64,000 nucleotides of DNA from Edaphobacter bradus (lineage in GTDB: Bacteria; Acidobacteriota; Terriglobia; Terriglobales; Acidobacteriaceae), in the NCBI RefSeq assembly GCF_025685645.1, contig NZ_JAGSYF010000003.1, positions 62,001 through 126,000 on the forward strand. Reading direction: 5' to 3'. Position numbers and translations under genes: made by a program. Below are positions 42,217 to 50,721 of this stretch, in pieces. Positions within the stretch are counted from its first letter, which is position 1. The number at the start of each line of letters is the position of its first letter. Under the pieces are notes generated by a model. That model did not search any database and was not told the origin of the DNA. It saw only the letters and a list, made by a program, of their open reading frames with translations.

Positions 42217-43805
42217 GCACTGCAGTCGCGCTGAGCGCTGAACAGGCTGTATGGAAGCCGAAGGTCAACCCGTGGACCATTGGAGTGGTGGTTTCGCTGG
42301 CTGCCTTCATGGAAGTGCTCGATACCAGCATTGCAAATGTGGCGCTCCCGTACATCGCAGGCAACCTGGGTGCGAGCAATGACGAGAGCACCTGGGTGCT
42401 CACCACTTATCTCGTTGCGAATGCCATTGTGCTTCCAATGAGCGGTTTCCTTGTTGGCTGGCTGGGGCGCAAGCGCTTCTTCATGACATGCATTGTGTTC
42501 TTCACTCTGAGTTCCTTCTTATGCGGCATCGCGCCAAGCCTCGGACTGCTGCTTCTGTTCCGGGTAATGCAAGGCACCTTTGGGGGTGGATTGCAGCCCA
42601 TGGTGCAGGCCATTCTCACCGATACATTTCCCCCAGAAAAGCGTGGAATGGCCTTTGCGCTATATGGAATCACTATGGTCTGCGCGCCCGCCATTGGCCC
42701 CACGCTGGGTGGGTGGATTACTGACAACTATTCCTGGCGCTGGATCTTCTACATCAATGTTCCAGTGGGCATTCTGGCGACCCTGCTGGTGTATCAGCTA
42801 CTCGAAGATCCTCCCTATCTGTCCCGCCTGAAAACAAGCATCGCAAGGTTCGACTATATTGGCTTTACTCTGCTCGTCCTCGGTGTAAGCGCACTGCAAA
42901 TCACCCTCGACAAAGGGCAGGAAGATGACTGGTTCGGCTCTCGCTTTATCACAACACTGATCGTCATTGCCGCTGTAAGTCTAGTCTCGTTGGTGGCCTG
43001 GGAATGGTTTCACAAGGAGCCACTCGTAGATGTTCAGTTGTTCAAGATATTCAATTTTGCGAGCTGCAATTTGATGTTCTTCGCGCTCGGCGTTGCGCTC
43101 TTGGGTGGTACCGTGCTCATTCCTCTGTTCCTGCAGACATTAATGGGTTACACAGCGGAAATAGCCGGATTGGTCTTATCGGGCTCAGCCGTTCTCCTCT
43201 TGCTTCTCATACCACTGGTTGGCCGGCTTACGTCGCGATTCCAGTCGCGACACCTGATAGCCTTCGGGTGGATCACCATGGCTCTCGGCATGTTTATTTC
43301 CTGCAAGCAAATAGACACGTTGATAAGCTTTCGAGCGGCTTCATGGCTGCGCATCGTGCAGTACCTGCCCGTTGGATTCCTGATGGTACCGATCACGGCG
43401 AGTGGGTATGTCGGCATTTCGAAGGAAAAAACCAATGCCGCCGCTGGCCTCATGAATTTCACGCGCAACATAGGGATGAGCGTTGGAACTTCAGCTGTCA
43501 CGACGTTGATTACACGCAGAAGTCAATATCATCAATCCGTTCTGGCCGAGCACACCAGGTCGGGCCGTTTCGATGCCGCGGTTGCAGGGCTGGCTAACCG
43601 GCTGACACATGCGGGCTTAAACATGCATTTGGCCCATGAGCAGGCGCTCGGCAGAATGTATGTCATGTTGGGGGCTCAGGCTCAGGCTCTCTCCTATGTG
43701 GATGTCTACTGGCTGTTTACCGTGATGTGCCTGCTGATGTTCTGCTTGTCATTTCTACTCGAAAAAAACACTCCCGGTGAAGGTGAAGTAGGGCCGGTCC
43801 ATTAA
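42213..43805 (+). CDS. EmrB/QacA-type MFS drug exporter (DHA2)
   Basis: This 530-residue protein has about 14 membrane helices. The DHA2 motifs are clear: VLDTSIANVALPYIAGNLGAS (motif D1), WVLTTYLVANAIVLPMSGFLVGWLGRKR (motif A region) and GPTLGGWITDNYSWRWIFYINVPVG (motif C region). It exports hydrophobic drugs in exchange for protons and works with the EmrA- and TolC-like proteins encoded before it. Its ATG overlaps the previous stop by 4 bp. It is the last gene of the TetR-controlled unit; a hairpin lies 240 bp downstream. Confidence 0.94.
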   Translation: MSTAVALSAEQAVWKPKVNPWTIGVVVSLAAFMEVLDTSIANVALPYIAGNLGASNDESTWVLTTYLVANAIVLPMSGFLVGWLGRKRFFMTCIVFFTLSSFLCGIAPSLGLLLLFRVMQGTFGGGLQPMVQAILTDTFPPEKRGMAFALYGITMVCAPAIGPTLGGWITDNYSWRWIFYINVPVGILATLLVYQLLEDPPYLSRLKTSIARFDYIGFTLLVLGVSALQITLDKGQEDDWFGSRFITTLIVIAAVSLVSLVAWEWFHKEPLVDVQLFKIFNFASCNLMFFALGVALLGGTVLIPLFLQTLMGYTAEIAGLVLSGSAVLLLLLIPLVGRLTSRFQSRHLIAFGWITMALGMFISCKQIDTLISFRAASWLRIVQYLPVGFLMVPITASGYVGISKEKTNAAAGLMNFTRNIGMSVGTSAVTTLITRRSQYHQSVLAEHTRSGRFDAAVAGLANRLTHAGLNMHLAHEQALGRMYVMLGAQAQALSYVDVYWLFTVMCLLMFCLSFLLEKNTPGEGEVGPVH

Positions 43806-43811
43806 CGGCTC

Positions 43812-43930
43812 ATACTGCCGGTGACGTATCTGGTGGATCGCTAGGGCGTGCTGCGTGAGACGTATGTGGGGCTGCATGACCTGGCTTTCTTCAGCAGGAC
43901 GGTGGATCGGTGGCTGGCTGATGGCAAAAG
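43812..43930 (+). pseudogene. C-terminal fragment of a TlpA-like thioredoxin gene
   Basis: The sequence encodes PVTYLVDR-stop-GVLRETYVG, then HDLAFFSRTVDRWLAD, nearly the same as the C-terminus of the thioredoxin at 4031-4690 (DNA around 4570-4680). An in-frame TAG replaces the Ser codon after VDR, and the rest of the gene is missing. It is a diverged partial copy. The remaining 43.9-44.2 kb gap holds a terminator only. Confidence 0.8.
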
Positions 43931-44047
43931 GCTGATGCTTCGTCATGACGGTACCCCTCCCCCCTGATTTCGTGCAAAATATTCATAACATGGGACTTAA
44001 TCCTGGACTTCCTAGCGCACGTTTGATGCCATTCTCCATAGACGTCA

Positions 44048-44071
44048 GAAGCCCGGCTTTCGCCGGGCTTC
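44048..44071. terminator. Hairpin terminator
   Basis: GAAGCCCGGC (44048-44057) pairs with GCCGGGCTTC (44062-44071) around a TTTC loop. It separates the efflux operon and the exbD gene. Confidence 0.7.
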
Positions 44072-44190
44072 GGGATTTCTCCCTGATTTAAGGTTAGCAG
44101 CCGCGTCAAGGGTGAGGCTGTGGAAAAAGGGTCCGGCGGGGTTCTTATGGAGTCCGTTCTTGGCTTTGACTCCGATGCAGCTTCGATTCT

Positions 44191-44631
44191 CTACCTGGTC
44201 TGTTGGAGACCGATCGCTCGTGGAGTGATGATCCCGATGTTGTCTACACCAGCCTGATGTCCGTAATCGACGATGTCGGCCACCAGAGAGAAGTCCAGAT
44301 CGGGGTCACCTTTGATAAACATCACCTTGTCGGTTCGAGTTGCAAAGAATTCGGACAGCTTCGGCGCGATATCGAGTTTGTTCAACGAGGTCTCATTGAT
44401 CTTGTACGTTACACCGTGGTCTCTGTCGCCGAGGACCTGAACCACAATTGCCTGTGGCTGAGCGGGATGGTCAGGGGATTTGGGAGGCTGCGGTATGAGA
44501 GTGTCGAGGCCGTGAACAGCGAGTGGCGTTATGACCATGAAGATGATCAGCAGCACAAGGAGAACATCGATGAGAGGAGTAACGTTGATGTCGGCCCGTA
44601 GTTCTTTGCTACCACCTGATGTCATGCCCAT
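44191..44631 (-). CDS. exbD: ExbD/TolR-type protein
   Basis: This 146-residue protein has the ExbD layout: a short cytosolic start (GGSKELRADINVTPLIDVLLVLLIIFMVITPLA) with one membrane helix and the essential Asp in PLIDVLLVLL, then a periplasmic domain (about 45-140) with IFIKGDPDLDFSLV-like sequence. ExbD works with ExbB and TonB to energise outer-membrane receptors, which this genome uses heavily. No exbB or tonB gene lies next to it, so it is an orphan copy. The ATG at 44631 has GGAGG nine bases upstream; the longer open frame reads through repeat DNA. Confidence 0.88.
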   Translation of the reverse strand: MGMTSGGSKELRADINVTPLIDVLLVLLIIFMVITPLAVHGLDTLIPQPPKSPDHPAQPQAIVVQVLGDRDHGVTYKINETSLNKLDIAPKLSEFFATRTDKVMFIKGDPDLDFSLVADIVDYGHQAGVDNIGIITPRAIGLQQTR

Positions 44632-44695
44632 ATGACAGATCCTCCATATCTTCCTTGGACACCAATCGTAGGATGTATGTTCCCGAGCGCGGAGG

Positions 44696-44880
44696 TTCGA
44701 GCTTCGCTCGAATGATCCCACTCATGCGATGAGACCGCATGAATGGGGCACCCACATGATTGGCTCAATGTATGGGCCACCCGCTCGGTTCGAGCTTTGC
44801 TCGAATGGCCCACCTTAGGCGCTGCGCGGAGGATGGGGCACCCGATTGTGGTGGGTCTAGATGTGGGCCACCCAGCCAAC
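44696..44880. repeat. REP-like intergenic repeat, copies 3 and 4
   Basis: Two units lie here, with hairpins TTCGAGC-TTC-GCTCGAA (44696-44712) and TTCGAGC-TTT-GCTCGAA (44789-44805). Each is followed by a GGGGCACCC or GGGCCACCC box. They fill most of the gap between exbD and the OLD-like ATPase gene and belong to the family seen at 3.8-5.2 kb. Confidence 0.65.
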
Positions 44881-44934
44881 TCGGCCCTAATTCAGGGAGT
44901 GCTTTTTCTTTGTTGATGTGCTTATCTATTTTTG

Positions 44935-46680
44935 ATGCCACTACAAACTATCCCTGCAGAAGCGGTGGAATGTCCCCCGTCCGTCACCTTTGAGACCATT
45001 GAGTTTTCAGATGGAACAAGTATTGAGCTTCTACCTAATGACATCGTCGTGTTTGTGGGTCCCAACAATGCCGGGAAGAGCGCCGCGTTACGAGATCTTG
45101 ATGATCTTGTCATCAACGGAGGGTCGAGCAATATCCCAAAGATAGTTATTAAGTCCGCCACACTGCGACGCGCTGGTACATTAGCCGACGTAGAGAAGTT
45201 TTTGGAAGCAAATTGCAAAGTAACTGGCAGTGCGCCACATCGTCAATTTCATTGGCTCGGGAGCGCTGTGTTTGAGGCGCACTTGCTACAGATGTGGCAA
45301 GGAAACTTGAGTACGTTAGGTCGCTTTTTTTGCCATCTTATCAGGACAGAGACGCGCATTAGTGATGGAAATCTCGCTCCGTCGCAATCGTTTCTAAATC
45401 AACCACCGAATCACCCTATACACCTCCTATATCTTGATGAGTGCCTAGAGGAAAAGCTCAGCAACCATTTTCAAAATGCCTTTGGACGGGAATTGCTAGT
45501 TTTTCGCATGGGCGGGGCCCACATTCCGCTCCTCATCGGTCAGAAACCGTCGTTTCAGCCCGGCGAGGATCGACTATCCCCCAGGTATCTCGAACGACTG
45601 CATGAGCAGAATACTCCCTTGGATACACAGGGAGACGGAATGCGCAGCTTCACAACCGTAATCTTGCGCACGCTTGCGCCGACGATGACATCGCTCGTCC
45701 TACTCGATGAGCCGGAAGCCTTTCTTCATCCTCCACAAGCCCGTCTATTAGGCGAATTGCTCGCAAAGGAACGGCCCGCGAATCGCCAGCTATTTATTGC
45801 CACACACAGCCCCGATGTGTTGCAGGGTTTGCTTAATGCAGCGCCCGCAAATCTACGAATAATTCGCCTTCAGCGCGATCGCGGCGTGAACTTGGTTAGG
45901 GAACTCGACAAAGGGCTCGTTAAGAGAATTAGTACTGATTCAATCATGAGGTTTTCATCTGTATTGTCTGGAGTGTTTCATAAGAGAGTAATCATTTGTG
46001 AATCGGACTCTGATTGCATGCTCTACAGCACTATCCTTGATATCCCTTCGGTGCATGGAGTTGAAAGCCCCGACGTGCTATTCGTCCAAGCGAACGGAAA
46101 GCATCGTCTGGCCATGCTCGCTGAGACGCTTCGTGCACTGGACGTCACCGTTGACGTCATCGCGGATATTGATGTCTTGAATGACCTAACAGTTCTTAAG
46201 CGATTGGTCGCCAGCTTGGGAGGCGATTGGAATTTGATTGAGCCGCATGCGAAAGCCGTAAAGGCGTCTATTGAAACAGCCGTCACTTGGTTAGATGCAA
46301 AGGAAGTGACAAAACGAATCCAAGAAATACTGAGGACGCCTCAGGAGGCAGGAGCATTTTCTACAAAGCTTCGTGAGGAAATTTTTGGCATCTTAGGGAA
46401 ATCGTCGCCGTGGTCTGTGGTCAAGTCGGCTGGAGAGACCGCGATAGCACAGGGAGACGCGACCAAACACTATCAAGAATTGCGCAATATGTGTAATTCG
46501 GTGGGGTTATGGATCGTTCCAGTGGGAGAGGCGGAGGGATTCTGTAAATCTGAGGGAGGCCATGGTCCCTCGTGGGTCCAAAATGTCTTGGAAAAATATA
46601 ACGTTGCTGAATCCGCGGAACTCGCTGGTGTTCGAGATTTTGTCCAGCGGATTTGGGAGAGGGGTAGGGTAGGGAGTTAG
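44935..46680 (+). CDS. OLD-like AAA ATPase with a TOPRIM-like C-terminal domain
   Basis: This 581-residue protein begins with an ABC/SMC-type ATPase. Walker A is GPNNAGKSAAL (about 40-50), the signature-like region is GDGMRSFTTVILRTLAP, Walker B is SLVLLDEPEAFLHPPQ and the switch His is in LFIATHSPDVLQG. The C-terminal part has a TOPRIM-like start (KRVIICESDSDCMLYSTIL, with Glu and Asp) and an acidic second motif (DVIADIDVL). This is the layout of OLD-family nucleases, several of which act in phage defence (alone, with retrons, or as GajA or AriA). No partner gene (UvrD-like or DUF4435-like) is adjacent, so it may be a solitary OLD. Its base use is less GC-rich than its neighbours, and REP-like and IS-end repeats flank it, suggesting horizontal gain. 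Confidence 0.78.
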   Translation: MPLQTIPAEAVECPPSVTFETIEFSDGTSIELLPNDIVVFVGPNNAGKSAALRDLDDLVINGGSSNIPKIVIKSATLRRAGTLADVEKFLEANCKVTGSAPHRQFHWLGSAVFEAHLLQMWQGNLSTLGRFFCHLIRTETRISDGNLAPSQSFLNQPPNHPIHLLYLDECLEEKLSNHFQNAFGRELLVFRMGGAHIPLLIGQKPSFQPGEDRLSPRYLERLHEQNTPLDTQGDGMRSFTTVILRTLAPTMTSLVLLDEPEAFLHPPQARLLGELLAKERPANRQLFIATHSPDVLQGLLNAAPANLRIIRLQRDRGVNLVRELDKGLVKRISTDSIMRFSSVLSGVFHKRVIICESDSDCMLYSTILDIPSVHGVESPDVLFVQANGKHRLAMLAETLRALDVTVDVIADIDVLNDLTVLKRLVASLGGDWNLIEPHAKAVKASIETAVTWLDAKEVTKRIQEILRTPQEAGAFSTKLREEIFGILGKSSPWSVVKSAGETAIAQGDATKHYQELRNMCNSVGLWIVPVGEAEGFCKSEGGHGPSWVQNVLEKYNVAESAELAGVRDFVQRIWERGRVGS

Positions 46681-46754
46681 GTTCAGATGAAGGCGCCGCA
46701 ATCCGTAGCAAAATTATGACTCCGAATTGCGGCATCTTCACTGCCTAGTAAGGG

Positions 46755-46890
46755 TGTGGGTTGACCCATAAGCCTGAAGTTGCCCCCTTGGTTCTTCAAT
46801 AACTTACCGGACACGTGTCCCCATAACGCTGAAGCAAACGTCCCCATAAGTCTGAAGTTCCGCCGGGTTTTTACCCATAAGACTGAAGTT
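46755..46890. repeat. IS21-like terminal repeats (copy 2)
   Basis: Four boxes of the form CCCATAA-NN-CTGAAG lie at 46765, 46820, 46843 and 46874. The first 84 bp (46755-46838) are identical to 7645-7728. Multiple direct boxes at the end are typical of IS21-family elements. No istA or istB gene is present. With the flanking sequence to 46997 this fills the gap after the OLD-like gene. Confidence 0.65.
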
Positions 46891-46997
46891 TCCATCAAGC
46901 CGTGTGACGTCGGCGAGAGAACTAATCCCTAAATGACTGAAAACAGAATTGATGCGGATGGTGGCGTTTGAAATTGAGGGTATTTCCAAGAAATGAC

Positions 46998-47760
46998 TTA
47001 CCCTTTTGTTCGCGGTGTTCGGGAACGGTATACCCTGCGCTGGCGCGGAGGATCCGTACCCTTATCGAAACAGGAGTAAAGGACCACCAGACGGCTCCGC
47101 GCCCGGATAAAGAGCCTCTCCGTTAAGCCGACGGCATGCTGCGCCTCGCCGTAAGTGTCGGTAGTCTGGATGGCCCTGATGACCTCAAGTAGCTCGGGGT
47201 TGTGAATTTTGACGAATCTGAGGAACTCATCCACGAGGATGCCGTTCTGAATAGCTTGGTCATAGCTCATCCCGAAGGCCCCGCGTTCGCTGGCGAGCGC
47301 ATAGATGTAATCCTCGTCGAGCAGCGTTCCATCCGGCTCCGGTGAATAGAAGCTGCACGTGTTGGACCCGCGAACGGGGTTCGACGCGGCCTTCTGCCAC
47401 AGCGAGATAAGGCGGTTCGTCAGGATTATTTTGATGTAATTGAAGAAGCGAGGCTCTGAAGCGCCATAGGCAAGGTCCGGATTGAAGGTCTGAATGCGGT
47501 CCTTGCACCCCTCGGGGAAGCCGTTGTAGCCCAGGACGCGGAACTTGGACCTATCGGGCAAGCTCATCAGGAATATGAGCAGCTGCTCTCGTGGTCTCCT
47601 CACGCTCCGAATCGGTACCGTTGGGACGGCAAAGACGGACACGGCCACGGACGTACCGGGGATGCCTCTCAAAGAACTCTTCGAAGCTGCGTGGAACGAT
47701 GAATCCAGGTGGCCGATGAAGTGGCCATCCTCGGAAATAGTGTACAAGTCGCCTGTCCAT
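46998..47760 (-). pseudogene. Sigma-70-like protein gene with a frameshift
   Basis: The N-terminal frame (47760 to about 47590) encodes SFEEFFERHPRYVRGRVRLCRPNG, then SEREE. The next frame continues QLLIFLMSLPDRSKF, later PRFFNYIKIILTNRLISLWQKAASNP and a C-terminal ELLEVIRAIQTTDTYGEAQHAVGLTERLFIRARSRL that resembles a region-4 helix-turn-helix. One extra base near 47590 separates the two parts. It resembles distant sigma-70-like proteins, but the family call is weak. Whether the break is real or an error is open. Confidence 0.42.
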
Positions 47761-47816
47761 CCCGGCTTCTCAGGCGCGGCGACCCCCACTGCATTTGACT
47801 TTGAGCGGGAGGAGAC

Positions 47817-48085
47817 ATGCTGCGGACTTTCCTTCTTGGGATGGGCTGGGGCGTTGCCCAGGTCCTGTTCGGTCTTGCGGTCGTTCGTCTTGGCACGGCG
47901 CTTGGCTTCACCCTGGTAGTGGGGTTGGGCACGGTGTTTGGAATGCTGATTTCCCTTCTTCGCGCGGCACGAAGCTGCGCTCATGAGCAAGGAACAGGCT
48001 GCTGCTCCTGTCTGGCTGCCTTGTCATGGTGCTTGGTGTCGGTCTGTCGGGATGGGCGGCCAAATGCGGGAGGCACCGGAAAGTT
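47817..48085 (+). pseudogene. L-rhamnose/proton symporter (RhaT-like) fragment
   Basis: The frame gives FLLGMGWGVAQVLFGLAVVRLGTALGFTLVVGLGTVFGMLI, which closely follows the central RhaT helices. After a frameshift near 47965 another frame gives LLLSGCLVMVLGVGLSG, then WAAKCGR, like a later RhaT helix. The N- and C-terminal thirds are missing. It is a relic that suggests deoxysugar (rhamnose or fucose) transport once belonged to this locus. Confidence 0.65.
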
Positions 48086-48290
48086 CATCGACTGACTGTC
48101 TTACCATTGCGATTCTCTACCGCTTCAACTTCGACTGATTTGCGCGCTGCACCACAGCAGCTTGGACAATGGCTAGGCCCCGCAGGTGTTTGCATTAGTA
48201 AAAATGTATATTCACTATTAACTTTGTTATTTCGAAGCGATAGCTTCGAGGCCGTCGACTCCAAGACGAGTCGGCTGAAAGGAAAAGTTG

Positions 48291-50693
48291 ATGCTGACGA
48301 CCCGACGTGACTTCTTACAGGGCAGTGTGGCGCTGGCGGCGCTTCCCTACCTGACCTTGCCATTGACGGCGCAAACGCCCGCTGCAGCAGAGGAGCTTTG
48401 GTATGTTCGTCCTGCGGAGCGATGGCTGGAGGCGTTGCCTGTTGGCAATGGGCGGCTGGGGGGCATGGTCTTCGGCGGCAACGCGACCGAACGCATTGCG
48501 CTTTCGGAGAGTACGGCTTGGTCCGGAGCGCCAGCCACAGGAGAGGTCAATCCCGATGCCCTGTCGCATCTGTCTGAGATCCGGGAGCTCTTCTTCAACG
48601 GCAATTACGACGAGGCGCAGGCGCTATGCGCGAAATACCTGCCTGGTCATGCGAAGAACTTCGGGACCAACCTTCCGTTATCCGATTTACTTCTACACTT
48701 TTCAGGAAGTGACACAGCTATGGCATACCGGCGCTCTCTCAATCTTGGGGACGCTACGGCGCACGTGAGCTATCGGAGTGAGGATGCCACGTTTACGCGC
48801 GAGTTTTTCGCGACCCATGCTGATGGGCTGCTGGTGGTTCGGTTAGCCTGCACCCAGCCGAAACTTCTTGGATTCCGGCTGGAATTCGATAAGGGGGTTC
48901 TGCCCAACACAGTTTCGACCAACGGGAACGATACGCTGGTCCAGCAGGGGGACTGCTACGAAAAGATGCACAGCAGCGGGCATGATGGGGTGGCATTTGA
49001 GATTCGGGCGAAGGTAATTGCAGAAGGCGGAACAACAGCGGCTACGGATCAGGCAATCGAGGTGCGAGGCGCGGATGTGGTAACTGTGTTGGTGGCGATC
49101 GGCACAAGCTACGGGGGAGCGGACCCCGGGGACACGTGCAAGGAAATGCTTCAACGAGCCGCCAACAAGAGTTATGCGGAGCTTCGTGAGCGACACGTTG
49201 CGGACTACCAGCCACTTTATCGGCGCATGTCTCTGGATCTTGGGGAAACCCCGGCTGCAGTACGGCGACAGCCTATTGACGTTCGCCGCAAAGCCATGAA
49301 CAACGGCGCGGAGGATCCGGAGCTTCTGGCCTTGTTCTTTCAGTATGGCCGCTACCTGACGATTGCCGGTTCGCGCGCCGATTCCCCGCTGCCCCTGGCG
49401 CTCCAAGGGATTTGGAATGACGGCTTGGCGAGCAGCATGGGATGGACAGATGACTTTCATCTCGACATCAATACACAGCAGAACTACTGGGCGGCCGAGG
49501 TGAGCAATCTTTCCGAATGCCAGATGCCCCTGTTCCGGTTGATCGAAAGACTGCGCAGTGGGGGCCGCACGACCGCGAAGGAGATGTACGGCGCACCAGG
49601 ATGGGTGGCGCATACGGTGACGAACCCCTGGGGGTTTACGGCTCCGGGGAGCCCCGGCTGGGGAATCTTCGTCACGGCGGGCATCTGGATTTCACAACAG
49701 ATATGGGACCACTACACGTTTACGGGCGATACGGAGTTTCTTGGGACCCAGGCTTACCCGGTGCTGCGAGAAGCGGCCGAGTTTTTCCTTGCTTATATGA
49801 CGCCGGAGCCGAAACACGGCTGGCTGGTGACGGGTCCTTCGGACTCGCCGGAGAACTGGTTCATTGCTCCTTCGGGCCATCACATTGCGGAGTCCATGGG
49901 CAACACCGTGGACCGCGTCTTCGTTTATGCGCTGTACAGCATGTGTATTGAGGCCTCAAAGACACTGTCCACTGACGAAGAGTTTCGGACGAAGTTGGAG
50001 GGCGCACGTGCGAAGCTGCCACCATTTCAGGTGGGACGACATGGGCAGTTGCAGGAGTGGCTGGAGGATTTTGAGGATGCAGTGCCGAACCATCGGCACA
50101 CGTCGCATCTGGTTTCCGTGTATCCCGAGAACCAGATCTCGCCGCGTCGCACGCCGGAACTCGCCCGCGCGGCAGAGATCACGATCCAACGTCGCATAAA
50201 CGCGCCGCACTGGGAGCAGAGCGAGTGGGGACGAGCAAATCTGGTAGCGTACTACGCGCGGCTTCTGAAGGGGAACGAAGCGCTGGTGTCCCTGGCGGGG
50301 CTGGTGGCGAAGGCTGCTGACGATAATCTCCTGACATACTCAAGCGGCGGCATTGCAGGGGCACAGTCGAACATCTTTGCGCTGGATGGGAACACCGCCG
50401 GAACTGCCGGGATCGCCGAGATGCTGGTGCAGTCTCAGGCAGATGAGATTGAGTTGCTGCCTGCGCTGCCGGCTGCATGGCGAACAGGTTCTGTGCGGGG
50501 TCTGTGTGCGCGCGGTGGTTTTGTCGTCGATATTGCGTGGCGGGATGGCAGGCTGGAGTCCGCGCTGATCAAGAGCAAGCGCGGCGTCAGTACGCCGGTG
50601 CGGCTTGGAGACCGGGTGATTACGATCCATCTTCAGCCGAAGCAGACAACACGATTGCGAGAAGAGAGCTTCCATGCAGTGGAAAAGAAATAG
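48291..50693 (+). CDS. GH95 alpha-L-fucosidase (or alpha-L-galactosidase), Tat-exported
   Basis: The 800-residue enzyme has a Tat signal (TRRDFLQGSVALAALPYL). The GH95 layout is complete: an N-terminal beta domain (ELWYVRPAERWLEALPVGNGRLGGMVFGG), an (alpha/alpha)6 catalytic part (LPLALQGIWNDGLASSMGWTDDFHLDINTQQNYW, EWLEDFEDAVPNHRHTSHLVSVYP near 589-612) and a C-terminal beta domain. It removes terminal alpha-L-fucose (often 1,2-linked), or L-galactose in some members, by inversion. The ATG at 48291 has AAAGGAAAAG upstream. The GH36 gene starts at or just after its end, so they form an operon with fucose and galactose as products. Confidence 0.94.
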   Translation: MLTTRRDFLQGSVALAALPYLTLPLTAQTPAAAEELWYVRPAERWLEALPVGNGRLGGMVFGGNATERIALSESTAWSGAPATGEVNPDALSHLSEIRELFFNGNYDEAQALCAKYLPGHAKNFGTNLPLSDLLLHFSGSDTAMAYRRSLNLGDATAHVSYRSEDATFTREFFATHADGLLVVRLACTQPKLLGFRLEFDKGVLPNTVSTNGNDTLVQQGDCYEKMHSSGHDGVAFEIRAKVIAEGGTTAATDQAIEVRGADVVTVLVAIGTSYGGADPGDTCKEMLQRAANKSYAELRERHVADYQPLYRRMSLDLGETPAAVRRQPIDVRRKAMNNGAEDPELLALFFQYGRYLTIAGSRADSPLPLALQGIWNDGLASSMGWTDDFHLDINTQQNYWAAEVSNLSECQMPLFRLIERLRSGGRTTAKEMYGAPGWVAHTVTNPWGFTAPGSPGWGIFVTAGIWISQQIWDHYTFTGDTEFLGTQAYPVLREAAEFFLAYMTPEPKHGWLVTGPSDSPENWFIAPSGHHIAESMGNTVDRVFVYALYSMCIEASKTLSTDEEFRTKLEGARAKLPPFQVGRHGQLQEWLEDFEDAVPNHRHTSHLVSVYPENQISPRRTPELARAAEITIQRRINAPHWEQSEWGRANLVAYYARLLKGNEALVSLAGLVAKAADDNLLTYSSGGIAGAQSNIFALDGNTAGTAGIAEMLVQSQADEIELLPALPAAWRTGSVRGLCARGGFVVDIAWRDGRLESALIKSKRGVSTPVRLGDRVITIHLQPKQTTRLREESFHAVEKK

Positions 50694-50721
50694 ACTGACC
50701 TGGTCGCACCAAGGAGTTTTC

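Noticed and set aside
47761..47990. Upstream extension of the sigma-like gene in the frame of its C-terminal part
   Set aside because: This stretch reads as Ser/Arg/Lys-rich shadow and overlaps the rhaT fragment; the other frame carries the family-like N-terminus.
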